DNA of 64,000 nucleotides from Roseivivax sediminis (GCF_900112685.1 NZ_FOMS01000005.1:124001-188000), one strand, 5' to 3'; counted from the stretch's first letter, positions 1-9,525 are shown. Translations and numbers: made by a program. The notes: a model not told the origin generated them from the letters alone.

Positions 1-1967
1 CCTGCGGCGGTGTCGGAGCCTTCGCCCATGTGGGTGTTGGCGGTCGCGTCGTCATCATCGCGGTCGTCGCCGTCGATCCAGGTACCGGTGTGGATCTCGT
101 CGTTGCCGTCGCCGCCCATGAGCATGTCGTTGCCATCGGCTTCGGCATCGAACTCGGTGCCCGACGCCGCCGAGATACGGGTGTCGTCGTCGCCGGTGAT
201 GACGTCGTCGCCGGCCGAGCCGGTGATCGTGTCATCGCCCGCGCCGCCGGCGTAGCCGTTGTCGTAGTCCGACAGCATCAGCGAACCCGACGCGCCGTCA
301 TCCGCGGCATTCTCGGTGTTGTCGCCGTCCACGTCGAGGATGCGGTCGTCGCCCTCGTCCCCGTCGAGGATGTCGTCGCCCATGTCGCCGACGAGGATAT
401 CGTCGCCGGTGCCGCCATTGGCAATGTCCGCCGCCATGCCGGTATGAGTGTTGTCGAAGCCGTCGTCGCCGTCGGCCCAGGACCCGGTGTGGATCTCGTC
501 GTTGCCGGCACCGCCGTCGATCGTGTCGGAGCCGTCGGCCCCGGCGTCGAATTCGCCATCGGAGAGCGCGGAGACACGGCTGTCGTCGTCGCCGGTGATG
601 ATGTCGTCGCCGGCCCCGCCGGTGATCATGTCATCGCCTGCACCGCCGGCATAGCCGTTGTCGTACTCGGCCAGCGGCAGGCTGCCCGATGCGCCGAAGT
701 CGGCATTGTTGACGGTATTGTCGCTGTCGACGTCGAGGATCGTGTCGTCGCCTTCATCGGCGTCGAGTATGTCGTCGCCCATGTCGCCGACAAGGATGTC
801 GTCGCCTTCGCCGCCCGAAGCGGTGTCGTCACCGGTACCGAGGTGGGTGTTGGCGGTCTCGTCGCCCTCTTCGACGTCGTCGCCGTCGATCCAGGTGCCG
901 ACGTGGATCTCGTCGTTGCCGGCCCCGCCCATCAGCATGTCGTCGCCATCGGCGGAGGCGTCGAACTCGGATCCTGCGGCCGCCGCGACACGGGTGTCGT
1001 CGTCGCCGGTGATCACGTCGTCGCCGACACCGCCTTCGACCGTGTCGTCACCGGCACCGCCGGCATAGCCGTTGTCGTAATCGGAGAGACCCAAGGCACC
1101 GGACGCGCCGTCATCGGCCGCGTTCTCGGCGTTGGTGTCCATGCCGGCGTCGAGGTAATCCTCGCCGTCCGCACCGTCGAGCGTGTCGCTGCCCGGCCCG
1201 CCGGTCAGGTCGTCATTGCCGGCGCCGCCGACAATCGCGCCGCCCGCATCCGGAGTCGCCGCGACAATGCCGTTCACGTCCTTCTGGGCGCCGAGAATCT
1301 GCTGCGCGGTCTCGAGGTCGATCTGCTCGATCTCGCCGGCCGCGGCGGGCAGGATCGGGATGAAACCGCCGGTGCCGTTGACCTCGCCGTCCGGCTCGCC
1401 GTCGCCGTCATTGTCGTCGCTGTCGGCGCCCGCGCCTTCCGGCACTTCCACGCCGTGCAGCACGATCTCGCGCAACGGCAGCGGCATGATGTCATCGCCC
1501 TCGTAGTCGGTCATCGTGACCGGGCTGCCGAAATCGTCGTCGTTGTTCACGTCGAAGGCGTAGTTGTAGGTGAAGCTGCCGTCGCCGTTGGTCGTCGGCG
1601 CATTGCCTTCCTCGTCGACGAGGGTAAGGATCACGTCGCCGTAACTGGGCACACCCTCGAGAACCTCGACATAGCCGTCGCCGTCTGCGTCGGCACCAAT
1701 GTCAGGGGTCGTCGAGTCGACCGGCGCACCGTCGCCGTCGAACAGGCCGTGGATGTGCTGCGGCACCGGCTGGTTCGGCTCCATGCCCTCCACCGCGATG
1801 GAGACGTTGACGTTCTGGACGCCATCTTCCGTTTCAGGGCTCAGCGAAACCAGCGCCGTCCCGGTCACGCCGGAATTGTTGAGCGATGCGAAGTCGACCG
1901 CGTAGATTGCCTCGGCCGTGCCGAGACCGGCCTCGAATTCGCTTAGGGATTGTGACGTCGCAGCCAT
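1..1967 (-). CDS. RTX-type calcium-binding repeat protein, N-terminal part (partial)
   Basis: Seen: a minus-strand frame starts at ATG 1967 behind GTGGAGG and stays open to the window edge, so the C-terminus is missing. The first ~170 residues resemble a CHRD-like domain (PQHIHGLFDGDG; later MPLPLREIVLHG). From about residue 230 the protein is made of aspartate/glycine-rich nonapeptides of the GGxGxDx type (GGAGNDDLTGGPGSD, GGAGDDTVEGG), the Ca-binding beta-roll signature of RTX proteins. These are arranged in a longer module of 133-138 residues marked by YDNGYAGGAGDD, with three copies visible. I see no N-terminal signal peptide. The family is normally exported by type I secretion using a C-terminal signal, which lies outside the window. 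Role inferred: extracellular or surface Ca-binding protein; no enzymatic domain is visible. The open frame on the opposite strand is its shadow. Confidence 0.85.
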   Translation of the reverse strand, partial: MAATSQSLSEFEAGLGTAEAIYAVDFASLNNSGVTGTALVSLSPETEDGVQNVNVSIAVEGMEPNQPVPQHIHGLFDGDGAPVDSTTPDIGADADGDGYVEVLEGVPSYGDVILTLVDEEGNAPTTNGDGSFTYNYAFDVNNDDDFGSPVTMTDYEGDDIMPLPLREIVLHGVEVPEGAGADSDDNDGDGEPDGEVNGTGGFIPILPAAAGEIEQIDLETAQQILGAQKDVNGIVAATPDAGGAIVGGAGNDDLTGGPGSDTLDGADGEDYLDAGMDTNAENAADDGASGALGLSDYDNGYAGGAGDDTVEGGVGDDVITGDDDTRVAAAAGSEFDASADGDDMLMGGAGNDEIHVGTWIDGDDVEEGDETANTHLGTGDDTASGGEGDDILVGDMGDDILDADEGDDTILDVDSDNTVNNADFGASGSLPLAEYDNGYAGGAGDDMITGGAGDDIITGDDDSRVSALSDGEFDAGADGSDTIDGGAGNDEIHTGSWADGDDGFDNTHTGMAADIANGGTGDDILVGDMGDDILDGDEGDDRILDVDGDNTENAADDGASGSLMLSDYDNGYAGGAGDDTITGSAGDDVITGDDDTRISAASGTEFDAEADGNDMLMGGDGNDEIHTGTWIDGDDRDDDDATANTHMGEGSDTAA

Positions 1968-2207
1968 GGAACCTCCACTGGGTTTGAATGGTCAATGCGG
2001 CACCCACGCACCTGGGCGGCGACGAGTTTCAGAAAAATCTTCACCAAAGTTACCGATCGTCGTTCACGCGCCGCTCGTTTGTTGCGCAAGATCCTTCCGG
2101 CGATCCCATGAAATGAACATCTTGCTGTGAATCCCCCGCAAAACCCGCGGGAAAGGCGCGATCGACGCCGAATTGCGTCACCCCGCCGTTGCACCATTGG
2201 CGGACAC

Positions 2208-3305
2208 TCAGAACAGGGTGAGCTGATCGCCCGCGTTTGGCGGCGGCGCAAAGCGGTCACAACGCAGCGGCGCGGTGGGCCGGTCGAGCCCCAGGCGTCG
2301 GGCGGCCAGCGCGAAACGGTGCGCGACGATCTCGGCATAGGGCCCCTCGCCGCGCATCCGGCGGTGCCAGCGGCTGTCGTACTCCTTGCCGCCATGCATC
2401 TCGCGCAGCCGGTTCATCACCCGGTCTGCACGGTCCGGATAATGCTCCTCCAGCCAGTCCCGCCAGAGCGGCGAGACCTCGCGCGGCAGGCGCAGCATGA
2501 TCCAGCTTGCCGCGTCCGCACCGGCGGCTGCACCCGCTTCCAGGATGCGCTCGATCTCGGGATCGGTGAGCGCCGGCACCACTGGCGACACCATGAGACG
2601 CACCGGTATCCCGGCCTGCGTCAGCCGCGTGATCCCGGCAAGGCGGCGCGCCGGGGACGGCGCCCGCGGCTCCAGCCGCCGCGCGAGCATCGGATCGAGC
2701 GTGGTCACCGACAATCCGACGCGTACCAGCCCTTCGGCCGCCATCGGAGCGAGGATGTCGATGTCTCGCTCGATCAGAGTGCCCTTGGTGACGATCCCGA
2801 CCGGGTGGCGGAAATCGCGCAGGACCTCCAGGATCCTCCGCATGATACCGCGGTCCCGCTCGATCGGCTGGTAGGGGTCGGTGTTGGTACCGATGGCGAT
2901 CGGCGCGACGCGATAGCGCGACGCGCACAGTTCCTTTGCCAGGACGTCGGACGCGCCGGGTCGCGCGATCAGCCTCGTCTCGAAATCGAGGCCCGGCGAG
3001 AGGTTCAGATAGGCATGGGTCGGCCGCGCGAAACAGTAGATGCAGCCATGCTCGCACCCGCGATAGGGGTTGATCGTCCGGTCGAAGGGAATGCCGGGCG
3101 AGGCGACGTAATTGATGATGCTGCGCGGCCGCTCATCGGTGACCTGTGTGCGCAGGGTCCGCGCCTCTTCGGGAATGTCCCAGCCGTCATGGTCGACCGC
3201 CCGGGAATGCCGCTCAAATCGCCCGGCGTCGCAGGACCCCGCGCCGCGCGCCTTGCGGATGTCGCCATCGACCGGATTGAGATGCCGCCCCATAACCGCT
3301 GACAT
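2208..3305 (-). CDS. PA0069-family radical SAM protein
   Basis: The protein carries the radical SAM cysteine triad CEHGCIYC (CxxxCxxC) followed by FARPTHAYLNL, which binds a 4Fe-4S cluster and S-adenosylmethionine. GTNTDPYQPIE and the VTKGTLIERD strand are typical of the PA0069/SplB-like branch. The substrate of this family is not known to me, so no reaction is assigned. The start is uncertain: ATG 3305 (MSAVMGRHLNP) gives about 365 residues, ATG 3293 is close behind, and neither has a strong ribosome site. An upstream ATG at 3344 would add unconserved-looking sequence. The gene is divergent from the corrinoid protein gene across about 180 bp of AT-richer DNA that must hold both promoters. 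Confidence 0.85.
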   Translation of the reverse strand: MSAVMGRHLNPVDGDIRKARGAGSCDAGRFERHSRAVDHDGWDIPEEARTLRTQVTDERPRSIINYVASPGIPFDRTINPYRGCEHGCIYCFARPTHAYLNLSPGLDFETRLIARPGASDVLAKELCASRYRVAPIAIGTNTDPYQPIERDRGIMRRILEVLRDFRHPVGIVTKGTLIERDIDILAPMAAEGLVRVGLSVTTLDPMLARRLEPRAPSPARRLAGITRLTQAGIPVRLMVSPVVPALTDPEIERILEAGAAAGADAASWIMLRLPREVSPLWRDWLEEHYPDRADRVMNRLREMHGGKEYDSRWHRRMRGEGPYAEIVAHRFALAARRLGLDRPTAPLRCDRFAPPPNAGDQLTLF

Positions 3306-3487
3306 AGAACATTTAGCGAACATCGGCAATGTCGGTCTCGCCACACTAACGAATTATTCAGAGGTCTCGTCGCATATTCCGGCATTGGTGTCGGAAACGG
3401 GCGATTGCGCTGTCACGGCAGGCGCCATGTGTGAACGAAGTCGGGGGACGCAGCGACCTCTACGAGTGGCGGCAAGGAGTGTATGCC

Positions 3488-4192
3488 ATGTCTGACGCGG
3501 AAGACGACCTGATCCTGGCGGAGCTCAGCGACGAAGAGCTTGTCCCCCAGATGCATGACGACCTCTACGACGGTCTCAAGGAAGAGATCGAGGAGGGCGT
3601 GAACCTCCTGCTCGAGCGGGGGTGGCAACCCTACGACATCCTCACCGAGGCGCTCGTCGCCGGCATGACGGTGGTCGGTCGCGACTTCCGCGACGGCATC
3701 CTCTTCGTGCCCGAGGTGCTGCTGGCGGCGAACGCGATGAAGGCCGGCATGGCGATCCTCAAACCGCTCCTGGCGGAGACCGGCGCGCCCACGGTGGGCC
3801 GCATGGTGATCGGTACGGTCAAGGGCGACATCCACGATATCGGCAAGAACCTGGTGTCGATGATGATGGAAGGCGCCGGCTTCGAGGTCATCGACATCGG
3901 CATCAACAACCCGGTGGAGAAGTACCTGGAGGCACTGGAGACCGAGAAGCCCGACATCCTCGGCATGTCGGCGCTGCTGACCACGACGATGCCCTACATG
4001 AAGACCGTCATCGACACGATGGTCCAGCAGGGCATCCGCGACGATTACATCGTGCTCGTCGGCGGTGCGCCCCTGAACGAGGAATTCGGCCAGGCCATCG
4101 GCGCCGACGCCTATTGCCGCGATGCCGCCGTAGCGGTGGAGACGGCCAAGACGATGATGTCGCGCAAGCACAATTCGCTCGTGGCCGGGTGA
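3488..4192 (+). CDS. Corrinoid (B12)-binding methyl carrier protein, MtbC1/MetH-module type
   Basis: This 234-residue protein has the two-part architecture of methyltransferase corrinoid proteins: a helical cap domain (about residues 20-100) and a Rossmann-like B12 domain. The cobalt-ligand motif DxHxxG is seen as D114-I-H116-D-I-G119, followed by SALLTTTMPYMK and the GGAPLN loop. Known role of the family: to carry a methyl group on cobalamin between two methyltransferases. ATG 3488 was chosen because AAGGAG lies 9-10 bp upstream; an earlier start at 3431 would add 19 unconserved-looking residues. It heads a group with a small membrane protein and DUF1638 but is separated from them by a strong terminator. 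Inferred role: B12 module of a split methionine synthase, or carrier for another methyl donor such as glycine betaine. Confidence 0.9.
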   Translation: MSDAEDDLILAELSDEELVPQMHDDLYDGLKEEIEEGVNLLLERGWQPYDILTEALVAGMTVVGRDFRDGILFVPEVLLAANAMKAGMAILKPLLAETGAPTVGRMVIGTVKGDIHDIGKNLVSMMMEGAGFEVIDIGINNPVEKYLEALETEKPDILGMSALLTTTMPYMKTVIDTMVQQGIRDDYIVLVGGAPLNEEFGQAIGADAYCRDAAVAVETAKTMMSRKHNSLVAG

Positions 4193-4221
4193 GCGAAGGG
4201 CCGCTGCCGCAGCGTCAAAGC

Positions 4222-4250
4222 GCCCCGCCGGGCCCGGCGGGGCTTTTCTT
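4222..4250 (+). terminator. Rho-independent terminator after the corrinoid protein gene
   Basis: A perfect 11-bp inverted repeat (GCCCCGCCGGG and its complement, 4222-4243) is followed at once by TTTTCTT. It lies 30 bp after the stop codon of the corrinoid gene and ahead of the next gene, so the downstream pair probably needs read-through or its own promoter. Confidence 0.85.
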
Positions 4251-4295
4251 GCGGGCACTTCCGTCCCATATTCTCTGTCAAGAGAGGAGACGTTC

Positions 4296-4469
4296 ATGCC
4301 CGTGACATTCTTCGCCCTGCTCGTGCTCTTTGTCCTGTCAGCGGCAGGCCTCACGATCTGGGCGCTCAGCGCTTTCGGCGCGATGACGATACTGCCGATC
4401 CTGCTGATCGTGGCGCTGGCGCTGCGCTGGGGGCTTGGGCACGTCCCTTTCGACGACCGTCACATCTGA
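4296..4469 (+). CDS. Small membrane protein, 57 residues
   Basis: An ATG at 4296 preceded by GAGAGGAGA encodes 57 residues ending HVPFDDRHI. Two hydrophobic segments fill residues ~4-27 and ~31-46 (TFFALLVLFVLSAAGLTIW; ILPILLIVALAL), so a two-helix inner-membrane peptide is likely. It sits between the corrinoid gene's terminator and DUF1638, and its stop lies inside or just before the DUF1638 start region, suggesting translational coupling. I do not recognise the family. The good ribosome site and neat packing argue for a real gene; the function is unknown. Confidence 0.6.
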   Translation: MPVTFFALLVLFVLSAAGLTIWALSAFGAMTILPILLIVALALRWGLGHVPFDDRHI

Positions 4470-5124
4470 GCGCGCCTTGGACGCGCCGCTCCCGGACGAC
4501 GACGCGCTGACGCTAGAAGGACGCGCCGCCGATCGGACGGGTCGCGTCCTGCTCATTGCCTGCGGCGCCCTCGCCAGGGAAATCCTCGACCTGCGCGACG
4601 CCAACGGCTGGGACCACCTCGATCTCGTCTGCCTGCCGGCGATCCTGCACAACACGCCTGAGTCGATCCCCGATGCGGTCGAGGCCGCCGTCGAGCGGCA
4701 TCGCGACCGTTATGACAGCCTCCACGTCGTCTACGCCGATTGCGGCACCGGCGGACGGCTCGCGGCGCGCTGCGCCGCCTTGGGGGTGGAGATGGTCGCC
4801 GGCCCCCATTGCTACAGCTTCTTCGAGGGCAACGCCGCCTTCGCCGCGCGGGACGAGATGACGGCCTTCTACCTGACCGACTTCCTCGCGCGGCAGTTCG
4901 ACGCTTTCGTCTGGCGACCGCTCGGCCTCGACCGCCATCCCGAGCTGCGCGAGGCGTATTTCGGCCATTACGAAACCCTCGTCTACCTCGCACAGACCGA
5001 CGATCCGGACCTGACCGAGACGGCGCGCGCCTGCGCGGACCGCCTCGGTCTCGCCTTCGAACGACGCTTCACCGGCTACGGCGATCTTGCCCCGACGCTG
5101 GCCCGCTGGGCCGCGAATCAATAG
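4435..5124 (+). CDS. DUF1638 domain protein
   Basis: The sequence from GRVLLIACGALAREI through LVCLPAILHNTPE, VVYADCGTGG and AGPHCYSFFEG matches DUF1638, a family of unknown biochemical function that I know as a recurrent neighbour of corrinoid methyltransferase genes. The start is unclear: TTG 4435 overlaps the previous gene by 35 bp, and TTG 4477 lies 8 bp after it and would drop 14 unconserved-looking residues; 4477 may be the true start. The 3' end overlaps the convergent deacetylase gene by 7 bp. Conserved Cys and His residues (ACGAL, ADCGTGG, GPHCYSF) could bind a metal or corrinoid, but that is inference. Role probably linked to B12-dependent methyl transfer. Confidence 0.85.
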   Translation: MGTSLSTTVTSERALDAPLPDDDALTLEGRAADRTGRVLLIACGALAREILDLRDANGWDHLDLVCLPAILHNTPESIPDAVEAAVERHRDRYDSLHVVYADCGTGGRLAARCAALGVEMVAGPHCYSFFEGNAAFAARDEMTAFYLTDFLARQFDAFVWRPLGLDRHPELREAYFGHYETLVYLAQTDDPDLTETARACADRLGLAFERRFTGYGDLAPTLARWAANQ

Positions 5125-6866
5125 TCGCCGCGCAGGATCTGGGACACCGGAACCAGCGCCACCTGCGACGCGCGATCCTGAAGGGACCACAGCAAGAGCG
5201 CAGAGAGCGTGTCGGCGCGCAGCCGCCCCAGCATGATCACCGGCCCGTCCTGGCGCGCACGGAAGGCGGCCTGATCTAGGAAGCGCCGCTGCACTGTCGG
5301 GTCCTGCCCGTCGCCGTCGAAATCGCGGAACACCGTGCCCGACGGCACACCGGCGCGCGCCGCAAGCTGTTGCGCGGTGTTCAGCCCGTTCGGCAGCATC
5401 ACCAGCCCATGCCCGGTATCGTTCAGGACTTCGGTCAACTGATCGGACACAGCCCGCCACCCCTGGAGCATCGAGCCCGGCGCCTCGAGCACGCCAACCG
5501 ACTGCGGCAGCGCACTGAACGCCGCCTCGAGCGCAACTTCCACGTCCGAGGCCGCCGCGCCCTCCGGCACGCCGGCAAGCGCGAGCACCTCGAAGCCCTT
5601 CTCGCGGTATGCCGCCATGCGCTCGCTTGCGTCCGGCAGGGCCGGGTCGACCGCGAAGCTCACCGGGAAGGGAAAGGCGCCCACCGCCTGCGGTCCCAGC
5701 GGCCCGCCCGCATCGTCGATGAGGATCACCGACATCCGCGGCCGGTCGCCGGCCTCCACGGCCGGAGCGGCGTAGCGTTCGATGGGAGGGCCGCTCTCTT
5801 CGGCCTCGGCCTCGGGCGCATTCTCCGGCACATCCGGATCGTCGCCCGGCCGGTGGACCGGCACCGCGTCGTCCCGGTCGGTCAGGCGGGTCGCCGGCGC
5901 GCCGACGCCGGGGCGCTCCGACGCGCCGGACTCCTCGGTCCCGGCCTCGTCGCCCTCGGTTTCCTCGCTCCCGGTCTCGTTGGCCTCGACCTCGGGACGC
6001 GGCGGCCGGGCGAGCTCCGGCTCGGGGGCGGCGTCCGGTTCGGGCGCCTCGGGGCCGGTCTCCGCGGCGGCGAGTCTCGGCGCCGCGTCCTCAGAGGGAG
6101 CCACAGGAGCCGGATCGCTCTCCGGCGCGGGCGGCGGTGTCGCGCCGATTTCGCTCTGCGCCTCGGGGGCCGCGTCGGAGGGCGCCGCGTCGTCATTGGT
6201 CTCGTCTTCCTCCCCGGCATCGGCGACAAGGCCGCTGTCCTCCCCCGGAACGGACGGGCTCGGCGGTTGCGCGGGTTCGGTGGCGATACTCGGGGCGGCT
6301 TCGGCGCCCGGCGCCTGCGGCTCCTCCACGGCGGGCGGCGCCATGACCGGGGCGTCGGTACTGACGGCAACCCGACCGGGGCTCTGCGGTGCATCGGGTG
6401 CGGGAAATGGGCCGCTCTCCTGCACCGCTTCCGGCCGACCGGCCGGCGCCGTGTCGCCACCCGGAACGTCACCCTCGCGCGGCGTTTCGGGCGTATCGAG
6501 GGGCACGGTCTCGCCCACCGCGACGCGGCTTTCCGCCTCCGGCCGGCGCGCCGGTTCGGGCGGCGGCGGCAACTCGGTCCTGGAGGTTTCCCGCTCTGCA
6601 TCTTCGGCAGGCATCGGCTGCGTATCGTCCTCGGGCCCCGCCTCCGCGGTGTCGGAGGCAGGCTCGGCGGCGCTCTCCTCGGACCCGTCACTCTCGGCGC
6701 CGGCGGATGGCCCTCCATCGTCCGTCTCCGCCACGGTCGGTTCCGGCGCTTCGACCCGGGTTCGGTCAGGATCCTCGGGCACGCCCACTGCAACCGACAG
6801 GACGGCCGCCGCCGCGACCGTGGCCGCGAGCCCCAGCGCCGCACCCGACAGAAACCCGCTTGCCAT
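5118..6866 (-). CDS. Divergent polysaccharide deacetylase family protein with a long acidic linker
   Basis: The 582-residue protein has an N-terminal membrane anchor (residues ~4-28), about 345 residues of low-complexity Glu/Ala/Pro/Ser-rich sequence, and a C-terminal domain (from ~375) of the divergent polysaccharide deacetylase family (YibQ/DUF610). That domain opens with SVILIDDAGG and contains LVMLPNGLNTAQQLAARAG and GPVIMLGRLR. It is expected to face the periplasm on its anchor. Family members have the deacetylase fold; their substrate is not established. The start ATG 6866 has AAAGGA upstream. It is convergent with DUF1638 (7-bp overlap) and divergent from trpD. Confidence 0.85.
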   Translation of the reverse strand: MASGFLSGAALGLAATVAAAAVLSVAVGVPEDPDRTRVEAPEPTVAETDDGGPSAGAESDGSEESAAEPASDTAEAGPEDDTQPMPAEDAERETSRTELPPPPEPARRPEAESRVAVGETVPLDTPETPREGDVPGGDTAPAGRPEAVQESGPFPAPDAPQSPGRVAVSTDAPVMAPPAVEEPQAPGAEAAPSIATEPAQPPSPSVPGEDSGLVADAGEEDETNDDAAPSDAAPEAQSEIGATPPPAPESDPAPVAPSEDAAPRLAAAETGPEAPEPDAAPEPELARPPRPEVEANETGSEETEGDEAGTEESGASERPGVGAPATRLTDRDDAVPVHRPGDDPDVPENAPEAEAEESGPPIERYAAPAVEAGDRPRMSVILIDDAGGPLGPQAVGAFPFPVSFAVDPALPDASERMAAYREKGFEVLALAGVPEGAAASDVEVALEAAFSALPQSVGVLEAPGSMLQGWRAVSDQLTEVLNDTGHGLVMLPNGLNTAQQLAARAGVPSGTVFRDFDGDGQDPTVQRRFLDQAAFRARQDGPVIMLGRLRADTLSALLLWSLQDRASQVALVPVSQILRGDY

Positions 6867-7061
6867 GGCCCGATCCTTTCCTGCTCCGCCACGCGCGACG
6901 CGCCGGCCCGAACCTCGTTTCCCCGGGTCCGGATCCGCCCCGGCGCCCCCTTGACGCGCCTTCGCCGCTCACCGCATGTATAGCGTGACCTGACCGGCCG
7001 CGACCACCCCTCGCGCCCCCCGAAACGACTGGCCGCGCATGACCTTTCTCCCCGTGCCCGC

Positions 7062-8075
7062 ATGACCGACGCACTGAAACCACTGATCGGCGCCGCAGCC
7101 GACCGCCCGCTGACGCGCGACGAGGCCGAGCGCGCCTTCACCCTTCTGTTCGAGGGCGAGGCGACGCCGAGCCAGATCGGCGGGCTGCTGATGGCGCTGC
7201 GCACCCGCGGCGAGACGGTCGAGGAATATGCGGCTGCCGCCGCCGTCATGCGCTCCAAGTGCCACAAGGTGACGGCGCCCGCCGGCGCGATGGACATCGT
7301 CGGCACCGGCGGCGACGGCAAGGGCACGCTCAACATCTCCACCGCGACAGCCTTCGTGGTCGCCGGGGCAGGCGTGCCGGTGGCCAAGCACGGCAACCGC
7401 AACCTGTCGTCGAAATCGGGGGCCGCCGATGCGCTGACGCAGATGGGCGTGAACGTGATGGTGGAGGCACGGCGCGTTTCCGCCATCCTGCAAGAGGCCG
7501 GCATCGCCTTCATGATGGCGCCGATGCACCACCCGGCGATGGCCCATGTCGGCCCCTCGCGGATGGAGCTTGGCACCCGGACGATCTTCAACATCCTGGG
7601 GCCGCTGACCAACCCGGCGGGCGTGTCCTATCAGCTGACCGGCGCCTTCGCGAAGATGCTGATCCGGCCCATGGCCGAGACGCTGCGCACGTTGGGATCG
7701 ACCCGGGCGTGGCTCGTGCATGGTGGCGACGGCACCGACGAGCTGTCCATCGCGGGGGTCAGCTGGGTCGCCGCGCTCGACGACGGCGAGGTGACGGAGT
7801 TCGAGCTGCACCCAGAGGAGGCCGGCCTGCCCGAACACCCGTTCGAGGCGATCCTCGGCGGAACCCCCGAAGAGAATGCCGCCGCCTTCCGCGCGCTGCT
7901 GGAGGGCACGCCCTCGGCCTACCGGGACGCGGTGCTGCTGAACTCGGCCGCCGCGCTGAAGGTGGCGGGTGTCGCACCCGACCTGCGCACCGGCGTCGAA
8001 ATGGCGGCGACCAGCATCGATTCCGGCGCCGCGAAAACGCGGGTCGAGACGCTCGCGCGCCTGACCTCTTCGTGA
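7062..8075 (+). CDS. trpD: Anthranilate phosphoribosyltransferase
   Basis: TrpD joins anthranilate to PRPP to give phosphoribosylanthranilate in tryptophan synthesis. The PRPP/Mg loop [14 protein letters not shown], the [17 protein letters not shown] anthranilate-channel motif and GPLTNPAGV are all present. Its 337 residues fit the family. It begins an overlapping operon: its stop TGA shares bases with the GTG start of ung. No trpG lies upstream, where a divergent deacetylase gene sits instead; in related genomes trpG usually precedes trpD, so the amidotransferase subunit must be elsewhere. Confidence 0.97.
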   Translation: MTDALKPLIGAAADRPLTRDEAERAFTLLFEGEATPSQIGGLLMALRTRGETVEEYAAAAAVMRSKCHKVTAPAGAMDIVGTGGDGKGTLNISTATAFVVAGAGVPVAKHGNRNLSSKSGAADALTQMGVNVMVEARRVSAILQEAGIAFMMAPMHHPAMAHVGPSRMELGTRTIFNILGPLTNPAGVSYQLTGAFAKMLIRPMAETLRTLGSTRAWLVHGGDGTDELSIAGVSWVAALDDGEVTEFELHPEEAGLPEHPFEAILGGTPEENAAAFRALLEGTPSAYRDAVLLNSAAALKVAGVAPDLRTGVEMAATSIDSGAAKTRVETLARLTSS

Positions 8076-8722
8076 CCCTCACTCCGCCTCCGGCCTGGGC
8101 GCATCTGCCGTTCTTCGCCGACGAGCTGCCGCGGATCGAGGCGGCGCTCGCGGCCGAGACGCGGCCCGTGCTGCCGCCGACGGGGCAGGTCTTCGCCGCT
8201 CTGGACGCGCTGCCACCGGCCGGCGTGCGGGCCGTCATCCTCGGCCAGGATCCCTATCCGACGCCCGGCCATGCCCACGGTTTCGCCTTCTCGGTGGAGC
8301 CGGAGGTGCGCCCCCTGCCCCGCTCTCTTACGAACATTTTCAAGGAGATGCAGAGCGACCTTGGCGCATCTCCCGAAAACGGCGACCTGCGCGGCTGGGC
8401 AAGCGACGGGGTGCTGCTGCTCAACACGGCGCTCACGGTTCCTGCCGGCGACGCGGGTGGGCACGCGCGGCTGGGCTGGTCGCGCCTCGCACAGGAGGTG
8501 CTGCAGGATCTTTCGCAGGCGCCGCGGGCCTTTGTACTCTGGGGCGGACATGCGCAGCGCTTCGCCCCCTTCATATCCGTGCCCGGCCATCTTATCCTCC
8601 AGTCGCCACACCCATCGCCGCTGTCGGCGCGGCGGGGCTTTTTCGGGTCCCGCCCCTTTTCGCGTGTCAACGACTGGCTTAGGGCCAGAGGCGAGAGCGA
8701 AATCAACTGGACGAGGACATGA
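8072..8722 (+). CDS. ung: Uracil-DNA glycosylase (family 1)
   Basis: Ung removes uracil from DNA to start base excision repair. The water-activating loop [14 protein letters not shown] (catalytic D60), [18 protein letters not shown] and the C-terminal [11 protein letters not shown] loop are intact; 216 residues is normal. The start is GTG 8072, overlapping the trpD stop as GTGA, and its own stop overlaps the trpC start as ATGA, so it is translationally coupled on both sides. Finding a repair gene inside the trp operon is unusual, because trpD and trpC are normally adjacent. Confidence 0.95.
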   Translation: MTLTPPPAWAHLPFFADELPRIEAALAAETRPVLPPTGQVFAALDALPPAGVRAVILGQDPYPTPGHAHGFAFSVEPEVRPLPRSLTNIFKEMQSDLGASPENGDLRGWASDGVLLLNTALTVPAGDAGGHARLGWSRLAQEVLQDLSQAPRAFVLWGGHAQRFAPFISVPGHLILQSPHPSPLSARRGFFGSRPFSRVNDWLRARGESEINWTRT

Positions 8723-9522
8723 CAGAGACCATTCTGGATAGAATCAAGGCCACCAAACTCAACGAGATCGCATCGGACAAGGCGACGATGCCGCTCGAAC
8801 TGATCGAAGGTGCGGCGAAGAACGCCGACCCCGTGCGACCGTTTGCCGACAGCCTCGCGCGGGCGCAGGGCAACGGCTACGGGCTCATCGCCGAGATCAA
8901 GAAGGCCTCTCCGTCCAAGGGTCTCATCCGGGAGGATTTCGATCCCGCCGAGCTGGCCCGCGCCTATGAACGCGGCGGTGCGACCTGCCTGTCGGTGCTG
9001 ACCGACATGGCCTATTTCAAGGGCGCCAAGCCTTACCTGACGCAGGCGCGCGGCGCGACGATGCTGCCGGCGTTGCGCAAGGATTTCATCTACGACCCCT
9101 ACCAGGTGGTCGAGGCGCGCTCGCTGCACGCCGACTGCATCCTCTTGATCATGGCCTCACTCGACGATGGCCAGGCGGCAGAGCTTGAGGCCTGCGCGAT
9201 GGACTGGGGCATGGACGTGCTGATCGAGGTGCATGACCGGGCCGAGCTTGACCGCGCGCTCAAGCTCAAGTCCCGGCTGATCGGCGTGAACAACCGCGAT
9301 CTCAATACCTTCGAGACCTCTCTTGATGTGACGCGCGATCTTTCCGCGCATGTCCCGGGCGACCGGCTTCTGGTCTCGGAGTCGGGTCTGCACACGCCTG
9401 CCGACCTGCGCGCGATGGCCGAGACGGGCGCACGCAGTTTTCTCATCGGCGAGTCGTTGATGCGGGAGGCGGACGTGGAAGCCGCGACCGCCCGCATCCT
9501 CGCCGACCCGGTGCCGGCCTGA
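8719..9522 (+). CDS. trpC: Indole-3-glycerol phosphate synthase
   Basis: TrpC closes the indole ring from carboxyphenylamino-deoxyribulose phosphate. The TIM-barrel motifs are complete: [15 protein letters not shown] (catalytic Lys), [44 protein letters not shown] and VSESGLHT. It is a stand-alone TrpC of 267 residues, not fused to TrpF. The ATG overlaps the ung stop. moaC follows after 3 bp, the trpC-moaC-moeA order common in alphaproteobacteria. Confidence 0.97.
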   Translation: MTETILDRIKATKLNEIASDKATMPLELIEGAAKNADPVRPFADSLARAQGNGYGLIAEIKKASPSKGLIREDFDPAELARAYERGGATCLSVLTDMAYFKGAKPYLTQARGATMLPALRKDFIYDPYQVVEARSLHADCILLIMASLDDGQAAELEACAMDWGMDVLIEVHDRAELDRALKLKSRLIGVNNRDLNTFETSLDVTRDLSAHVPGDRLLVSESGLHTPADLRAMAETGARSFLIGESLMREADVEAATARILADPVPA

Positions 9523-9525
9523 GCC

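Noticed and set aside
30-1946. Long plus-strand open frame of 638 codons
   Set aside because: It is antisense to the RTX gene. Its Val/Ala/Asp-rich product is the mirror of the Asp/Gly repeat codons, with no recognisable domain, while the minus strand gives clear RTX motifs and a good ribosome site.
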